Source: Bacteroidota bacterium
GTDB lineage: Bacteria > Bacteroidota > Bacteroidia > AKYH767-A > OLB10
DNA length: 59,350 nt
Direction of reading: 5' to 3'
Assembly: GCA_024638565.1 (NCBI GenBank)
Contig: JAHEKC010000007.1
Location: 1 to 59,350 of the forward strand
The number at the start of each line of letters is the position of its first letter. Position 1 is the stretch's first letter. The position numbers and the translations under genes are program-made. This document shows, piece by piece, positions 1 to 10,138 of the stretch. The notes under the pieces were generated by a model. That model made no database searches, was not told where the DNA came from, and saw only the letters and a list, made by a program, of their open reading frames with translations.

Positions 1-174
1 GAACACGAACATGCTGTAGTAATAACTCCTTGCGGTATCCCACTCGAGTGCATTGAGAACAAAAACGCCGGCCATTGCGAAAACCACGAGCCCGAAAATG
101 TTTTTCCGGATCCGGAATATTTCCGTCAGCAAAGCAAGGACGCCTATTCCCGTTATGCACACCAGCGTAATCAT
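1..174 (-). CDS. nuoN: NADH-quinone oxidoreductase subunit N (partial, N-terminus only)
   Basis: Minus-strand ATG at 174 overlaps the nuoM stop (ATGA). Reads MITLVCITGIGVLALLTEIFRIRKNIFGLVVF and runs off the window; position after nuoM. Confidence 0.75.
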   Translation of the reverse strand, partial: MITLVCITGIGVLALLTEIFRIRKNIFGLVVFAMAGVFVLNALEWDTARSYYYSMFVF

Positions 175-1625
175 CCCTTTGACAGCATTAAAAGGTTAGA
201 GATTGCCGGCTCGGTGACAGAAGTTATGCATGAAGGCCAGATACCTGTAATCAGCACGAGCGCCGCCACGATAACCAGCAGGGCTTTTTCGTTAAGATGC
301 AGCGGGGTGAAGTCATTATTGGCCTCCCGGTCTTCACCCAGCATGATTGCCTTGTACGCGCGAAGCATGTATACGGCACCCAGGATAACGGTAGTTCCTG
401 CAAACAGCGCGGTCCAAGGGCCGTATTGGAATATGCCGTTCAGCAGCAGGAACTCTCCCACAAACCCGTTGGTCAGTGGCAGCGCGATACTTCCCAGCAA
501 AACGATCATGAAACAAACGGAAAAGATCTTTTCACGATGCGCCAGCCCGCCAAGCTTTGCCATCTCACGCGTGCGCATCCGATGCATAAGCATATCGGCA
601 ATGAAGAACAACCCGATGGCATTAATTCCATGCGCCACCATCTGTACCACCCCTCCCTGCAGCCCTTCTGGCGTTCGGGTAAGGATGCCCGCGCTGATAA
701 GTCCTACATGTGCGATGGAGCTGTAGGCAATCAGGCGCTTGAAATCTGCCTGCATCAGTGCGATACAGCTTGCGTAAACGATACCTGCCACAGCACCCAT
801 CATGGCCAGGTGCCCCCATTCATCGAGTGCTGCCGGAACAACAGGGATAAGCCAGCGGATCAGCCCGTAAATACCCATCTTGAGCATGATGCCGCTCAGC
901 AGCATCGTTCCTGGCGTGGGGGCGTCCGTATAGGTGTCAGGCTGCCAGGTGTGCAGCGGAAACAACGGTATCTTAACGGCAAAACCCGCCAGGAGCATCC
1001 AGAATACGAGGGCCTGACGCCCGGGTTCGAGTTCCAGCGCATAAAATGCATCCAGGTCGAAGGTATGCGGTGCGGGTGTTTGCAGGTACAGGAAAATCAA
1101 TGCAAAAAGCATGCACAGGCTTCCTGTCAGCGTATAAATGAAAAACTTCAGGGTAATCCGCGGACTGTCCTCGCCACCCCAAACCAGACAAATAAACCAA
1201 ATGGGAATCAGGGCCAGTTCCCAGAAGATGTAAAACAGGAATCCGTCCTGTGCGGTAAACACGCCGTTCAGTGCGAACTGCATGAACAGGATCAGGCTGT
1301 AAAATGCTTTCGGCCTGGTAATGTCCCTGTTAAAAGATGAAAGGATAATCAGCGGCACCAGCAAGTTGGTCAGCTGTACCAGTATAAAGCTGATCCCGTC
1401 CATTCCCACTTTGAAATGGACCCCAAGCGATGAAATCCACGGGACGTCCACCAGGAATTGTACGGCGCCGTTCTGCCGGATTTCGAAAAACATATGCGCG
1501 GAAAAAAGGAAGGAAACCGCCGATAAAACCATGGCAGTGAACCTGACACGTGCATTTGATGAAACCAGGCACGCTGCCGACGCAAGCAACTGGAATCCGA
1601 GCAGGTATATAAGATCAAGCGACAT
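171..1625 (-). CDS. nuoM: NADH-quinone oxidoreductase subunit M
   Basis: 484 aa polytopic membrane protein with typical NuoM/antiporter motifs (FPLHTWQPDTYTDAPTPGTMLLSGIMLKMGIYGLIRW). Confidence 0.97.
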   Translation of the reverse strand: MSLDLIYLLGFQLLASAACLVSSNARVRFTAMVLSAVSFLFSAHMFFEIRQNGAVQFLVDVPWISSLGVHFKVGMDGISFILVQLTNLLVPLIILSSFNRDITRPKAFYSLILFMQFALNGVFTAQDGFLFYIFWELALIPIWFICLVWGGEDSPRITLKFFIYTLTGSLCMLFALIFLYLQTPAPHTFDLDAFYALELEPGRQALVFWMLLAGFAVKIPLFPLHTWQPDTYTDAPTPGTMLLSGIMLKMGIYGLIRWLIPVVPAALDEWGHLAMMGAVAGIVYASCIALMQADFKRLIAYSSIAHVGLISAGILTRTPEGLQGGVVQMVAHGINAIGLFFIADMLMHRMRTREMAKLGGLAHREKIFSVCFMIVLLGSIALPLTNGFVGEFLLLNGIFQYGPWTALFAGTTVILGAVYMLRAYKAIMLGEDREANNDFTPLHLNEKALLVIVAALVLITGIWPSCITSVTEPAISNLLMLSKG

Positions 1626-1638
1626 CCTGTTCCTGAGT

Positions 1639-3507
1639 TTACAGCAGCATTGAAACTATTAGCAGAAAGACCACGCCCGCGGCTGTGCCCAGCACATAAA
1701 CGCCAATGTTGCCCTGCTGGATCAACCGTAACCTGCCGCTGGCGGATCGAATGATCCGGGGTATGGCATTGACCACCGCATCCAGGATATAACGGTCAAA
1801 TACTGCAAACAGCGCTGACAATCCCCTGAGCGGAGCGGTGATCATCGAATGATACAGCTCGTCAATAAAATATTTGCGTGATAATATGCGTCCAAGTCCG
1901 CGTTCCTCACCAGGCTCAAGCGGAATCCGGCTGCGGGTGACATACATGTACCGGGTTATGAAGATAACAGCAACCAGCACGATGACAGATATGCCGGCCA
2001 GCGCATATTCGAATGAATGGCTCACCACATGTGCGGCAGGCATGGCGATCACCGGCTCGAGAAAGCTTTTCAGGCCATGAGGCAGGTGCAGGTACGAGGG
2101 AGCGCCTATAAAACCACCGACAGCTGCAAGCAGCGCAAGCACCACCAGAGGCAGGGTCATGACGGAAGGAGATTCATGCGCATGCTTGTCCCCGCGGTAC
2201 GCGCCGTGAAAGGTGAGCCAATACAGCCTGAACATATACACGGCCGTCAGCACCGAGGCAAAAGCAAGCGCAACAAATACCATGGCAGCATGCGACCAGC
2301 CCATGGCCAGGATCTCGTCCTTGGAAAAGAATCCGGCCAACGGTGGGATTCCGCTGATGGACAACGTGCCAACCAGGAAGGTCGCATGGGTACGTGGCAT
2401 GTGCCTGCGCAACCCGCCCATCTGCCGGATATCCTGTTCCCCGTCCAGCCCGTGTATGACACTTCCGGCCCCCAGGAAAAGCAATGCCTTGAAGAAAGCA
2501 TGTGTGACCAGGTGAAAGACCGCAGCTGTATATGCGCCCATCCCCGCGGCAACGAACATGAAGCCAAGCTGTGAAATGGTGGAATACGCCAGGACCTTCT
2601 TGATGTCATTCTGCCGCAGCGCGATGGTTGCAGCCAGAAGTGCCGTGGCGAGCCCAATGGCCAGGACGGCAGTGGCAGCGGGTTCCGCAAGGGTGTAAAT
2701 GACATTTGACCGGACAATCATGTATACGCCTGCCGTCACCATCGTCGCCGCGTGAATGAGTGCGGACACAGGTGTGGGTCCGGCCATGGCATCCGGCAGC
2801 CAGGTGTGCAGCGGGATCTGTGCACTTTTTCCAATCGCACCCACGAACAGCAAAAGGGCAATCCCGACCAGGGCAGGGTCGCCGGCGGGCATAAGCCTGG
2901 CAGACTCAAATACCGTCTGATAATCGAGCGATCCGAACTGTCGGTAGATAAGAAACATACCAAGCAGGAAACCGAGGTCCCCTATCCTGTTCATGACAAA
3001 TGCCTTCCTGGCCGCTTCGTTGAATTCATGGTTCCTGAACCAGAAACCGATCAGCAGGAACGAGCACAGCCCTACCCCCTCCCAGCCGGCGAACATGACC
3101 ACGAAATTATCACCCATGACCAGCAACAGCATGAAGAACACGAACAGGTTCATATATGCCATGAACCTGGGATAGGCTTCATCGGCCTTCATGTAACCGA
3201 TCGAATACACATGAATGAGGAACCCGACGCCGGTGACCACGAGCAGCATGACGGATGAAAGAGGGTCCAGCAGGAAAGACAGGTCGATATGTAGTGATCC
3301 TGCATGAATCCAGCTGAACGCGTGTACAGTCACAGATTCCTGTCCTGCTGATAGCTCCAGGAAAAGTTTTACGGACAACGCGAAGGAAACCAAGAGGCTG
3401 CCGCATGACACCCAGCTGACCACACGACCCGGCATCCGGGGTCCTATGGTGCCGTTCAGGGCAAAACCCAGCAGCGGCAGCAATGGTATAAGCAGGTAAG
3501 GATTCAT
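1639..3507 (-). CDS. nuoL: NADH-quinone oxidoreductase subunit L
   Basis: 622 aa; IPLHTWLPDAMAGPTPVSALIHAATMVTAGVYMI motif; gene order. Confidence 0.97.
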   Translation of the reverse strand: MNPYLLIPLLPLLGFALNGTIGPRMPGRVVSWVSCGSLLVSFALSVKLFLELSAGQESVTVHAFSWIHAGSLHIDLSFLLDPLSSVMLLVVTGVGFLIHVYSIGYMKADEAYPRFMAYMNLFVFFMLLLVMGDNFVVMFAGWEGVGLCSFLLIGFWFRNHEFNEAARKAFVMNRIGDLGFLLGMFLIYRQFGSLDYQTVFESARLMPAGDPALVGIALLLFVGAIGKSAQIPLHTWLPDAMAGPTPVSALIHAATMVTAGVYMIVRSNVIYTLAEPAATAVLAIGLATALLAATIALRQNDIKKVLAYSTISQLGFMFVAAGMGAYTAAVFHLVTHAFFKALLFLGAGSVIHGLDGEQDIRQMGGLRRHMPRTHATFLVGTLSISGIPPLAGFFSKDEILAMGWSHAAMVFVALAFASVLTAVYMFRLYWLTFHGAYRGDKHAHESPSVMTLPLVVLALLAAVGGFIGAPSYLHLPHGLKSFLEPVIAMPAAHVVSHSFEYALAGISVIVLVAVIFITRYMYVTRSRIPLEPGEERGLGRILSRKYFIDELYHSMITAPLRGLSALFAVFDRYILDAVVNAIPRIIRSASGRLRLIQQGNIGVYVLGTAAGVVFLLIVSMLL

Positions 3508-3546
3508 TTTTCGTATCGGCTCACGGGAAGTCCGCGGACTGGCGCT

Positions 3547-3858
3547 TTACCACCTGATTCTGTTTAACCGGTTAATATCAACTGACCGGACGTTCCTGTA
3601 AATCATGACAAGGATGGCCAGCCCGACCGCCACTTCGGCAGCGGCCACCGCCATGATAAAGAATACGAATACCTGACCTCCCGCCTCATTATGCATGGCT
3701 GAAAAAGTTACCAGCAGCAGGTTTACGGCATTCAGCATCAATTCTATGCACATAAATACAATAATGGCATTGCGCCGGATCAATACCCCCAGCACCCCGA
3801 TCGTAAACAGGATCGTTGCGAGAATGATATAATGATTTACCAGCAGGCTTTGCATCAT
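3547..3858 (-). CDS. nuoK: NADH-quinone oxidoreductase subunit K
   Basis: 103 aa; [25 protein letters not shown] typical of NuoK. Confidence 0.97.
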   Translation of the reverse strand: MMQSLLVNHYIILATILFTIGVLGVLIRRNAIIVFMCIELMLNAVNLLLVTFSAMHNEAGGQVFVFFIMAVAAAEVAVGLAILVMIYRNVRSVDINRLNRIRW

Positions 3859-3862
3859 CGTT

Positions 3863-4363
3863 TCAACTATGAGTTGCTTCCTTACGTCCCAGTTTCACGG
3901 CTCCGACCATGGCGGTCAGGAACAGCAGCGCCGACACCTCGAAAGGCATCATGTACTCGTTATAAAGTTTCAATCCCACATGCCTCACCAGTCCCACACC
4001 TGATGCACTGGTATCCAGGATGACGGGCTCCGCACTCTTCACCGCCGCCAGTAAAACCAGAAACAGCAGACCGGCGGTTGAAACCGCTGCTACCCTTGCG
4101 ATGACTGATTTCCTTGGTTCCGATTCCAGGTTCAGGTTCAGCAGCATGATAACGAACAGGAACAATACCATGATGGCCCCTGCATATACAATGATGTGCA
4201 CAGCGAACAGGAATTGGGCGTTCAGCATCAGGTAATGCCCGGCAATCGTAAAGAAACAGGCAATAAGGTAAAGTACCGAATGGACGGGCTTCCGTGCCAC
4301 TACGACCATGAGGGCGCAGAACACAGAAAGCATGGCCAGGATATAAAATATGGGCAGCGTCAT
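3863..4363 (-). CDS. nuoJ: NADH-quinone oxidoreductase subunit J
   Basis: 166 aa; five-TM NuoJ-like sequence ([51 protein letters not shown]). Confidence 0.96.
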   Translation of the reverse strand: MTLPIFYILAMLSVFCALMVVVARKPVHSVLYLIACFFTIAGHYLMLNAQFLFAVHIIVYAGAIMVLFLFVIMLLNLNLESEPRKSVIARVAAVSTAGLLFLVLLAAVKSAEPVILDTSASGVGLVRHVGLKLYNEYMMPFEVSALLFLTAMVGAVKLGRKEATHS

Positions 4364-4466
4364 AAAAGCAAGTCAGCGGATTGCCCGCAAACCGGGCAAG
4401 GAAGCAGTTGTGTTCGTTTCAGGTTCGGTGTCAAGCCGCAATGGATGCGAAATTATAAATTCAACC

Positions 4467-5021
4467 CTAAGCTGGCGGGTCCTCTTTCCGGTGCGCCTGC
4501 CCCCGCTGGCTGATATCGATCCGCTTCCCGGGCTCCACTCCTTCCGTAAGCTTATCCTTGCCGAAAATAAAGTTCTCCCTGACCATATCCGAGGGGACAA
4601 TGCGGTCCGTGAGGAATATTGCCTCCTTGGGACAGGCTTCCTCGCACAGCCCACAGAATATGCACCGCAGCATATTGATCTCGTAAACCGATGCATACTT
4701 CTCCTCCCTGTATAGGTGCTCTTCCCCTTTTTTTCGTTCTTCGGCTGTCATGGTGATGGCTTCGGCAGGACATGCCACGGCACACAAACCGCAGGCCGTA
4801 CAGTTTTCCCTGCCCTGTTCATCCCGCTTCAGCACATGCCACCCGCGCCAAACCGCGGCAACAGGCCTTTTCTGTTCAGGGTACTTAATGGAAACCTTGC
4901 GCTTAAAAAAATGCCGTATAGTAATGGATAGTCCGTGCAGGATAGCTGGCAGGTACAGCCTTTCCACCCAGGTCATCTTCTTGTTGACCACCACTTGTCT
5001 CCTGTTCGTTAGCGCTTGCAT
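4467..5021 (-). CDS. nuoI: NADH-quinone oxidoreductase subunit I (2x 4Fe-4S)
   Basis: Two CxxCxxCxxxCP motifs (CTACGLCAVACP; CIFCGLCEEACP); gene order. Confidence 0.97.
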   Translation of the reverse strand: MQALTNRRQVVVNKKMTWVERLYLPAILHGLSITIRHFFKRKVSIKYPEQKRPVAAVWRGWHVLKRDEQGRENCTACGLCAVACPAEAITMTAEERKKGEEHLYREEKYASVYEINMLRCIFCGLCEEACPKEAIFLTDRIVPSDMVRENFIFGKDKLTEGVEPGKRIDISQRGQAHRKEDPPA

Positions 5022-5043
5022 GATTAATATTTTCTTGTCCCTG

Positions 5044-6078
5044 TCAGAATAAATCGTTGCGCCAAAGGATTACGATGCCCGTGACCAGGACATTGATAAT
5101 GGCTACAGGTATCAGGACCTTCCAGCCGAGGTTCATTAGCTGGTCATACCTGAACCGCGGTATGGTCCACCTGACCCACATGAACAGAAATATGAAAAAC
5201 GATGTTTTGGCGAAGAAGATCAGCACGCCGAGGATCGTTTGCACATTATGCGAGAGGCCCAGGCTGTCAATAAACGGAAAATTATACCCGCCAAAATACA
5301 GGGCGGCAATGATGGCAGAGGAAATAAACATGGCGATATACTCGGCAAACAGATAAAAGCCGAGCTTCATCGATGAATATTCGGTATGGTATCCACCCAC
5401 GAGTTCGGTTTCGCATTCCGCCAAATCGAAAGGCGTGCGATTGCACTCGGCAAAGGCGCATATGATAAACAGCAGGCATCCGAGCGGCTGGTAAAAGGCA
5501 TTCCACTGAAGGCCCGCCTGTTGTTCCACGATTTCCCTGACGCTAAGTGTGCCGGCCGCCATCACCAGGGCAATGATCGACAGGCCCATGGCCAGCTCGT
5601 AGCTGACCATCTGTGCCGAGGCACGCAGCGAACCCAGGAGAGAATACTTGTTGTTGGAAGCCCAGCCGCCTATCATTATTCCGTAAACGCCAATGGATAC
5701 GACTCCGAAAACATACAGCAAACCCACGTTCACATCAGTGATCAGCAGTTCGTATTCCCGTCCGTTGATGACAAGGCTTTCTCCCCAGGGAATCACCACC
5801 CCGGTCATGCAGGCAGTAAGCATCATGATGCAGGGCCCGAGAATGAACAGCGCCTTGTCTGATTTGGCAGGGATGATCTCTTCTTTCATGAACATCTTCA
5901 CCCCGTCAGCCAGCGGTTGAAGGATCCCGAAAGGGCCGGCCCGGTTGGGGCCGATGCGGTCCTGGAGAAAAGCCGCCACCTTCCGTTCAGCATAGGTGGA
6001 ATACATCGCCACCAGAAGCGATATCCCGAATATCGCCACCACGAAAACCATTTTGAATATCAGCTCACCCGAATCCAT
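5044..6078 (-). CDS. nuoH: NADH-quinone oxidoreductase subunit H
   Basis: ERKVAAFLQDRIGPNRAGPFGILQPLADGVKMF motif. The ORF extends to 6117, but MDSGELIFKM at 6078 is the more likely start, with a TACCTTTG element just upstream. Confidence 0.95.
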   Translation of the reverse strand: MDSGELIFKMVFVVAIFGISLLVAMYSTYAERKVAAFLQDRIGPNRAGPFGILQPLADGVKMFMKEEIIPAKSDKALFILGPCIMMLTACMTGVVIPWGESLVINGREYELLITDVNVGLLYVFGVVSIGVYGIMIGGWASNNKYSLLGSLRASAQMVSYELAMGLSIIALVMAAGTLSVREIVEQQAGLQWNAFYQPLGCLLFIICAFAECNRTPFDLAECETELVGGYHTEYSSMKLGFYLFAEYIAMFISSAIIAALYFGGYNFPFIDSLGLSHNVQTILGVLIFFAKTSFFIFLFMWVRWTIPRFRYDQLMNLGWKVLIPVAIINVLVTGIVILWRNDLF

Positions 6079-6103
6079 GAAAATGCCCCACGGCAGGGCG
6101 TCG

Positions 6104-6111
6104 CAAAGGTA
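6104..6111 (-). promoter_or_regulatory. Candidate -7 element (TACCTTTG) for the nuoH-N half of the cluster
   Basis: caaaggta on plus equals TACCTTTG on minus, 25 bp before the preferred nuoH ATG at 6078. Confidence 0.4.
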
Positions 6112-6182
6112 ATGCAAATCGAATGTTCAGGCTCATTTGTTACATTTATTATTTTTGCAAAAAACCTGCCAACCAAAGATTT

Positions 6183-7040
6183 ATGAAAAAAGCACTCCTT
6201 GCCTGCCTCGCCTGTGCCACCATGCCGGCGACATCCGTATTCGCACAAAATCCGGTGCCTAATTCCAGCTTCGAAAATTGGACGAGTGGCGAGCCGGACG
6301 ACTGGTTTACCTCCAACGTCCCGGGATTCGCCACCAATGTCATCCAAACCACGCCTGCATACAGCGGAAACCTCGCTGCAAGGGGTGATGTTATCAATTC
6401 ACCGGCTGGCGCATACCCCCCCAGCCTGTTTTCAACGGATATCAATGGAAATGGCTTCCCGGTTTCCCAGTCATACGGTGCCGTTGAATTCTATTATAAA
6501 TTTACCAAAGCGGCCACCGCGAGTTTCCTTATGGTTTCCTCGTTAATAGACGCGAATTTGCAGGGTGTAGCCGCCTCCCTTTTCTCCACCACCACGGCAA
6601 CCAGTTCATTCACACTGGCAACAGCTCCATTCCTTTATGTAGGCGCCAACCCTGATCAGTGTGTGATCCAGTTCACGATAATTGACTCCCTATCCGGGGG
6701 GCCGGTTGCGGGCAATTCATTCGTGGTGGACGAGGTCTCCCTAACCGGTACCGTTAGCATCTCCGAACAACGGGGGCCGGTATTCATGATCGAAAAGATC
6801 ACACCCAACCCTGCCTCGGGACAGGCCACCGTTTATTACGGCACCACCCTGCAGGGAAATGTGGAGTTCCAGGTCATGGATTTGCATGGAAGGATCATCC
6901 AACGGTTCGGGGTCCCGGCCGAAATCCCCGGAAGGCATAAATTGGATGTTGATGTAACGGGCCTTGCCCCGGGTGTATACCTGGTTCGCATGCAGTCAGC
7001 CGAGGGAAGCGCCGTGCTGCGGATGGGTGTGACGAGGTAA
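6183..7040 (+). CDS. T9SS type A sorting domain-containing secreted protein
   Basis: Signal peptide MKKALLACLACATMPATSVFAQ at 6183; C-terminal sorting domain (ITPNPASGQATVYY...VMDLHGRII...GLAPGVYLVRMQS...VLRMGVTR). Confidence 0.85.
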   Translation: MKKALLACLACATMPATSVFAQNPVPNSSFENWTSGEPDDWFTSNVPGFATNVIQTTPAYSGNLAARGDVINSPAGAYPPSLFSTDINGNGFPVSQSYGAVEFYYKFTKAATASFLMVSSLIDANLQGVAASLFSTTTATSSFTLATAPFLYVGANPDQCVIQFTIIDSLSGGPVAGNSFVVDEVSLTGTVSISEQRGPVFMIEKITPNPASGQATVYYGTTLQGNVEFQVMDLHGRIIQRFGVPAEIPGRHKLDVDVTGLAPGVYLVRMQSAEGSAVLRMGVTR

Positions 7041-7194
7041 CAGGTAAGGGGTTTGGTCAAAGCAGGAAGGATAGGGAAACTTTGGCTGCTGCCCAGCAAC
7101 TCGTGGATGAGCCGTTAGCCAATCACGAATCACCGGTCCTTCCGGCCGGCATGGCTCTTGCAAAGCGGCCACGCAAAGGCGATGCATACGGGGG

Positions 7195-8193
7195 TCACTC
7201 ATTATGCGCCTTCTCCGACAATTTCTTTTGTCTCGAAATGTCAATCTTGAGCTGTTTCAGCGTCTCGTAGTGGTTCTGTGAGATCACGGAATGGCGGTCG
7301 ATGTGTCTTGGACCCTCGATGGTCCAGTCGGCCTCGTTCTTCTTGTCGAACCTGCATGTATTGCAGATCCAGCCCGTCCGGCCCTCTGCATCCTTCTCCA
7401 GTTCACCGTAGGCATCCTTCCGCCCGGTAACGCGCAGGACTTCATCTCCGCTGAGCCAAAGGGCGACACGGCCGCAGCACGTTTCGCAGGTACGATGCGC
7501 ATTCACGGGTTTTGTGAACCACACCCGCGACTTGAAACGGAAGGTCCTGTCGGTTAGTGCTCCAACCGGACAAACGTCTATCATGTTCCCGCTCATCTCG
7601 TTATCGACGGCATTTTCGATGTAGGTGGAAATCTCTGCCACGTCGCCCCGGTTGATCACCCCGTGCACACGGCCGGGGCAGAGCTGGTCGGCCACCTTTA
7701 CACAGCGGTAGCAAAGAATACACCGCGTCATGTGAAGTTTGATCTTGTCTCCAATGTCGATTTTTTCAAATTCACGCCGCTTGAATTCATAACGGGACTT
7801 GGACAAGCCATGTTCGTAACTCAGGTCCTGTAAGTGGCATTCCCCGGCCTGGTCGCAAACGGGGCAATCCAGCGGATGATTGATCAACAGGAACTCCACC
7901 ACACCTGCCCTCGCTTCCAGCAGCTTCGGGGAAGTGGTGTTCTTCACTTCCATGCCGTCCATCACAACCTGCCTGCAGGAGGGCACCGGCTTCGGCATCG
8001 GACGCGGATCCTTTTCGGAACCCTTGCTGACTTCCACTATACAGGTTCTGCAGTATCCACCGCTCGTCTCCAGGCCGGAGTAATAACACATGGCCGGGGG
8101 TACCGCTTCACCACCGATCATCCTGGCAGCCTGGAGGATGGTGGTGCCTTCTTCCACTTCTAAAGTATGTCCGTCTATGGTGACTTTTGGCAT
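7195..8193 (-). CDS. nuoG: NADH-quinone oxidoreductase subunit G, short form (2Fe-2S/4Fe-4S N-terminal module)
   Basis: MPKVTIDGHTLEVEEGTTILQAARMIGG..CYYSGLETSGGYCRTC; HPLDCPVCDQAGECHLQD; lacks the molybdopterin-oxidoreductase C-terminal domain. Confidence 0.93.
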   Translation of the reverse strand: MPKVTIDGHTLEVEEGTTILQAARMIGGEAVPPAMCYYSGLETSGGYCRTCIVEVSKGSEKDPRPMPKPVPSCRQVVMDGMEVKNTTSPKLLEARAGVVEFLLINHPLDCPVCDQAGECHLQDLSYEHGLSKSRYEFKRREFEKIDIGDKIKLHMTRCILCYRCVKVADQLCPGRVHGVINRGDVAEISTYIENAVDNEMSGNMIDVCPVGALTDRTFRFKSRVWFTKPVNAHRTCETCCGRVALWLSGDEVLRVTGRKDAYGELEKDAEGRTGWICNTCRFDKKNEADWTIEGPRHIDRHSVISQNHYETLKQLKIDISRQKKLSEKAHNE

Positions 8194-8207
8194 TTCGTTG
8201 CTTTTTA

Positions 8208-9518
8208 TCACACCTGGCCTGCAGGCTCAGTTATTTGGCTGGTCAGTTCCTCGAATTCCGCTCTGAAATGACGGATGGCAGCGGCCACGGGCCATGCGGC
8301 GGCTTCCCCGAGGGGGCAGATGGTCTTGCCTTCAATATTCTTCTGGATATCCCAGAGCAGATCGATGTCTGCACGGGTACCTTTTCCCGCAAGAATCTTG
8401 TGCAGGACCTTTTCCATCCATCCGGTTCCTTCGCGGCAGGGTGAACACTGACCGCAACTCTCATGATGGTAGAACCGGGTGAAGTTCCAGAGGTTTTTCA
8501 CGATACTCGTATCCTCATCCATGACGATGAAACCGCCTGATCCAAGCATCGTGCCTGTTTCGAAGCCGCCATCGCTGAGGGATTCATAGGTCATCAGGCG
8601 CGGTTCCCCGGCAGCGGTCTTCAGGATAAGCTCAGCAGGAAGCACGGGAACCGACGAGCCACCCGCTACCACTGCTTTTAACTTCTTCCCTTTCGTGATA
8701 CCACCGCACCACTGTTCGGAATAAATGAATTCCTCTACCGGCAGCCCCAGTTCGATCTCGTATACGCCGGGATTGTTGATATGACCGGATGCCGAAATGA
8801 GCTTGGTGCCTGTTGACCTGCCGATGCCGATCCTGGCATAGGCGTCGCCGCCATCCCTGACGATGGGCACCACGGCGCTGATCGTTTCCACGTTGTTGAC
8901 CACGGTGGGACATCCCCACAGCCCCTTGACCGCCGGGAAGGGAGGTTTGATTCTCGGGTTGCCACGCTTGCCTTCCAGCGATTCCAGTAAGGCAGTTTCC
9001 TCCCCGCATATATATGCCCCGGCGCCGCAATGCACATGAAGATCCAGGGAGAATCCTGAACCCATGATATTACTGCCCAACAGGTTATTGGCATAGGCCT
9101 CATCTATGGCTGCCTGCAGGATATGATAGACATACATCATCTCCCCGCGTATGTATATATAAGAGGTCTCCGCACCCAGCGCAAAGCTGGATATGGCCAT
9201 GCCTTCGATCAACAGGTGAGGGATATGTTCCATCAGGTACCTGTCCTTGAAGGTACCCGGCTCACTCTCATCCGCATTGCACACCAGGTACCTGGGCACC
9301 CCTTCAGGCTTGGCAAGGAAACCCCATTTCATGCCCGTGGGAAATCCGGCACCGCCGCGACCGCGCAATCCAGACTTCTTCACCTCCCCGGTGATGTCGT
9401 CCGGCTTCAGCGTCCGAAGGGCCTTTTCAAGCGTCTGGTACCCGCCATGAGACCGGTACCCTTCCAGGTTACGGATGCCTGGCTTATCTAAATGTTCGAA
9501 CAGCAGCTTGACTGACAT
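8208..9518 (-). CDS. nuoF: NADH-quinone oxidoreductase subunit F
   Basis: SGLRGRGGAGFPTGMKW NADH/FMN motif; ESCGQCSPCREGTGW 4Fe-4S motif. Confidence 0.98.
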   Translation of the reverse strand: MSVKLLFEHLDKPGIRNLEGYRSHGGYQTLEKALRTLKPDDITGEVKKSGLRGRGGAGFPTGMKWGFLAKPEGVPRYLVCNADESEPGTFKDRYLMEHIPHLLIEGMAISSFALGAETSYIYIRGEMMYVYHILQAAIDEAYANNLLGSNIMGSGFSLDLHVHCGAGAYICGEETALLESLEGKRGNPRIKPPFPAVKGLWGCPTVVNNVETISAVVPIVRDGGDAYARIGIGRSTGTKLISASGHINNPGVYEIELGLPVEEFIYSEQWCGGITKGKKLKAVVAGGSSVPVLPAELILKTAAGEPRLMTYESLSDGGFETGTMLGSGGFIVMDEDTSIVKNLWNFTRFYHHESCGQCSPCREGTGWMEKVLHKILAGKGTRADIDLLWDIQKNIEGKTICPLGEAAAWPVAAAIRHFRAEFEELTSQITEPAGQV

Positions 9519-9532
9519 AGGAGTTCGTGTAT

Positions 9533-10078
9533 TCAGGCTTTATCGTTTTGTATGCGTTTCACGGACCAGTGGGTCACCCGTTCGCCATTTTCCCTGCAGG
9601 CGTCCAGGATTTCACCGCACTTTTCATCCGTAAGCCGTTCATGGTATTTCTCCCCGATTTGCATCATGGGTGCGGTGCCGCATGAAGCCAGGCACTCAAC
9701 GGTTTTGAGTGTAAACATGCCATCGGGCGAAGTTTCACCGGGTTTAATGCCGATTTTCTTTTCAATGTACGATAGTAAACCGTCGGAACCTGACAACCAG
9801 CACGGCCCTGTATGGCAAACTTCAATCAGGCACTTGCCCACTGGCTTCAGGTTGAACATCGAGTAAAAAGAAGCTACTTCATAAACCTCGATGGTCTGCA
9901 TCCTGAGCAGGCCGGCCACGTAATCCATTACCGGCACCGGCAGCCACCCGTCAAATTCAGCCTGTGCAATATGGAGTACAGGGAGAATGGCGGATTTCTG
10001 CTTGCCCTCAGGGTACCGTGAAGTGATCCGGTTTACCAGTTGAAGCGCGTCATCGGAGAACCTGACTTCCTTATCCAT
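9533..10078 (-). CDS. nuoE: NADH-quinone oxidoreductase subunit E (2Fe-2S)
   Basis: CHTGPCWLSG and ECLASCGTAPMMQI cysteine motifs; gene order. Confidence 0.96.
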   Translation of the reverse strand: MDKEVRFSDDALQLVNRITSRYPEGKQKSAILPVLHIAQAEFDGWLPVPVMDYVAGLLRMQTIEVYEVASFYSMFNLKPVGKCLIEVCHTGPCWLSGSDGLLSYIEKKIGIKPGETSPDGMFTLKTVECLASCGTAPMMQIGEKYHERLTDEKCGEILDACRENGERVTHWSVKRIQNDKA

Positions 10079-10138
10079 TCGCTAATCGTTATTCATTTTT
10101 CGTTATTCGGTCAAATGCCTGAAACTGTCAATTTTTCT

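Noticed and set aside
297-1340. 347-aa plus-strand ORF opposite nuoM
   Set aside because: Low-complexity, His/Gln/Cys/Pro-rich translation with no fold-like pattern; it is the antisense shadow of a confident NuoM gene.
2017-2574. 185-aa plus-strand ORF opposite nuoL
   Set aside because: Antisense to nuoL; composition typical of shadow ORFs.
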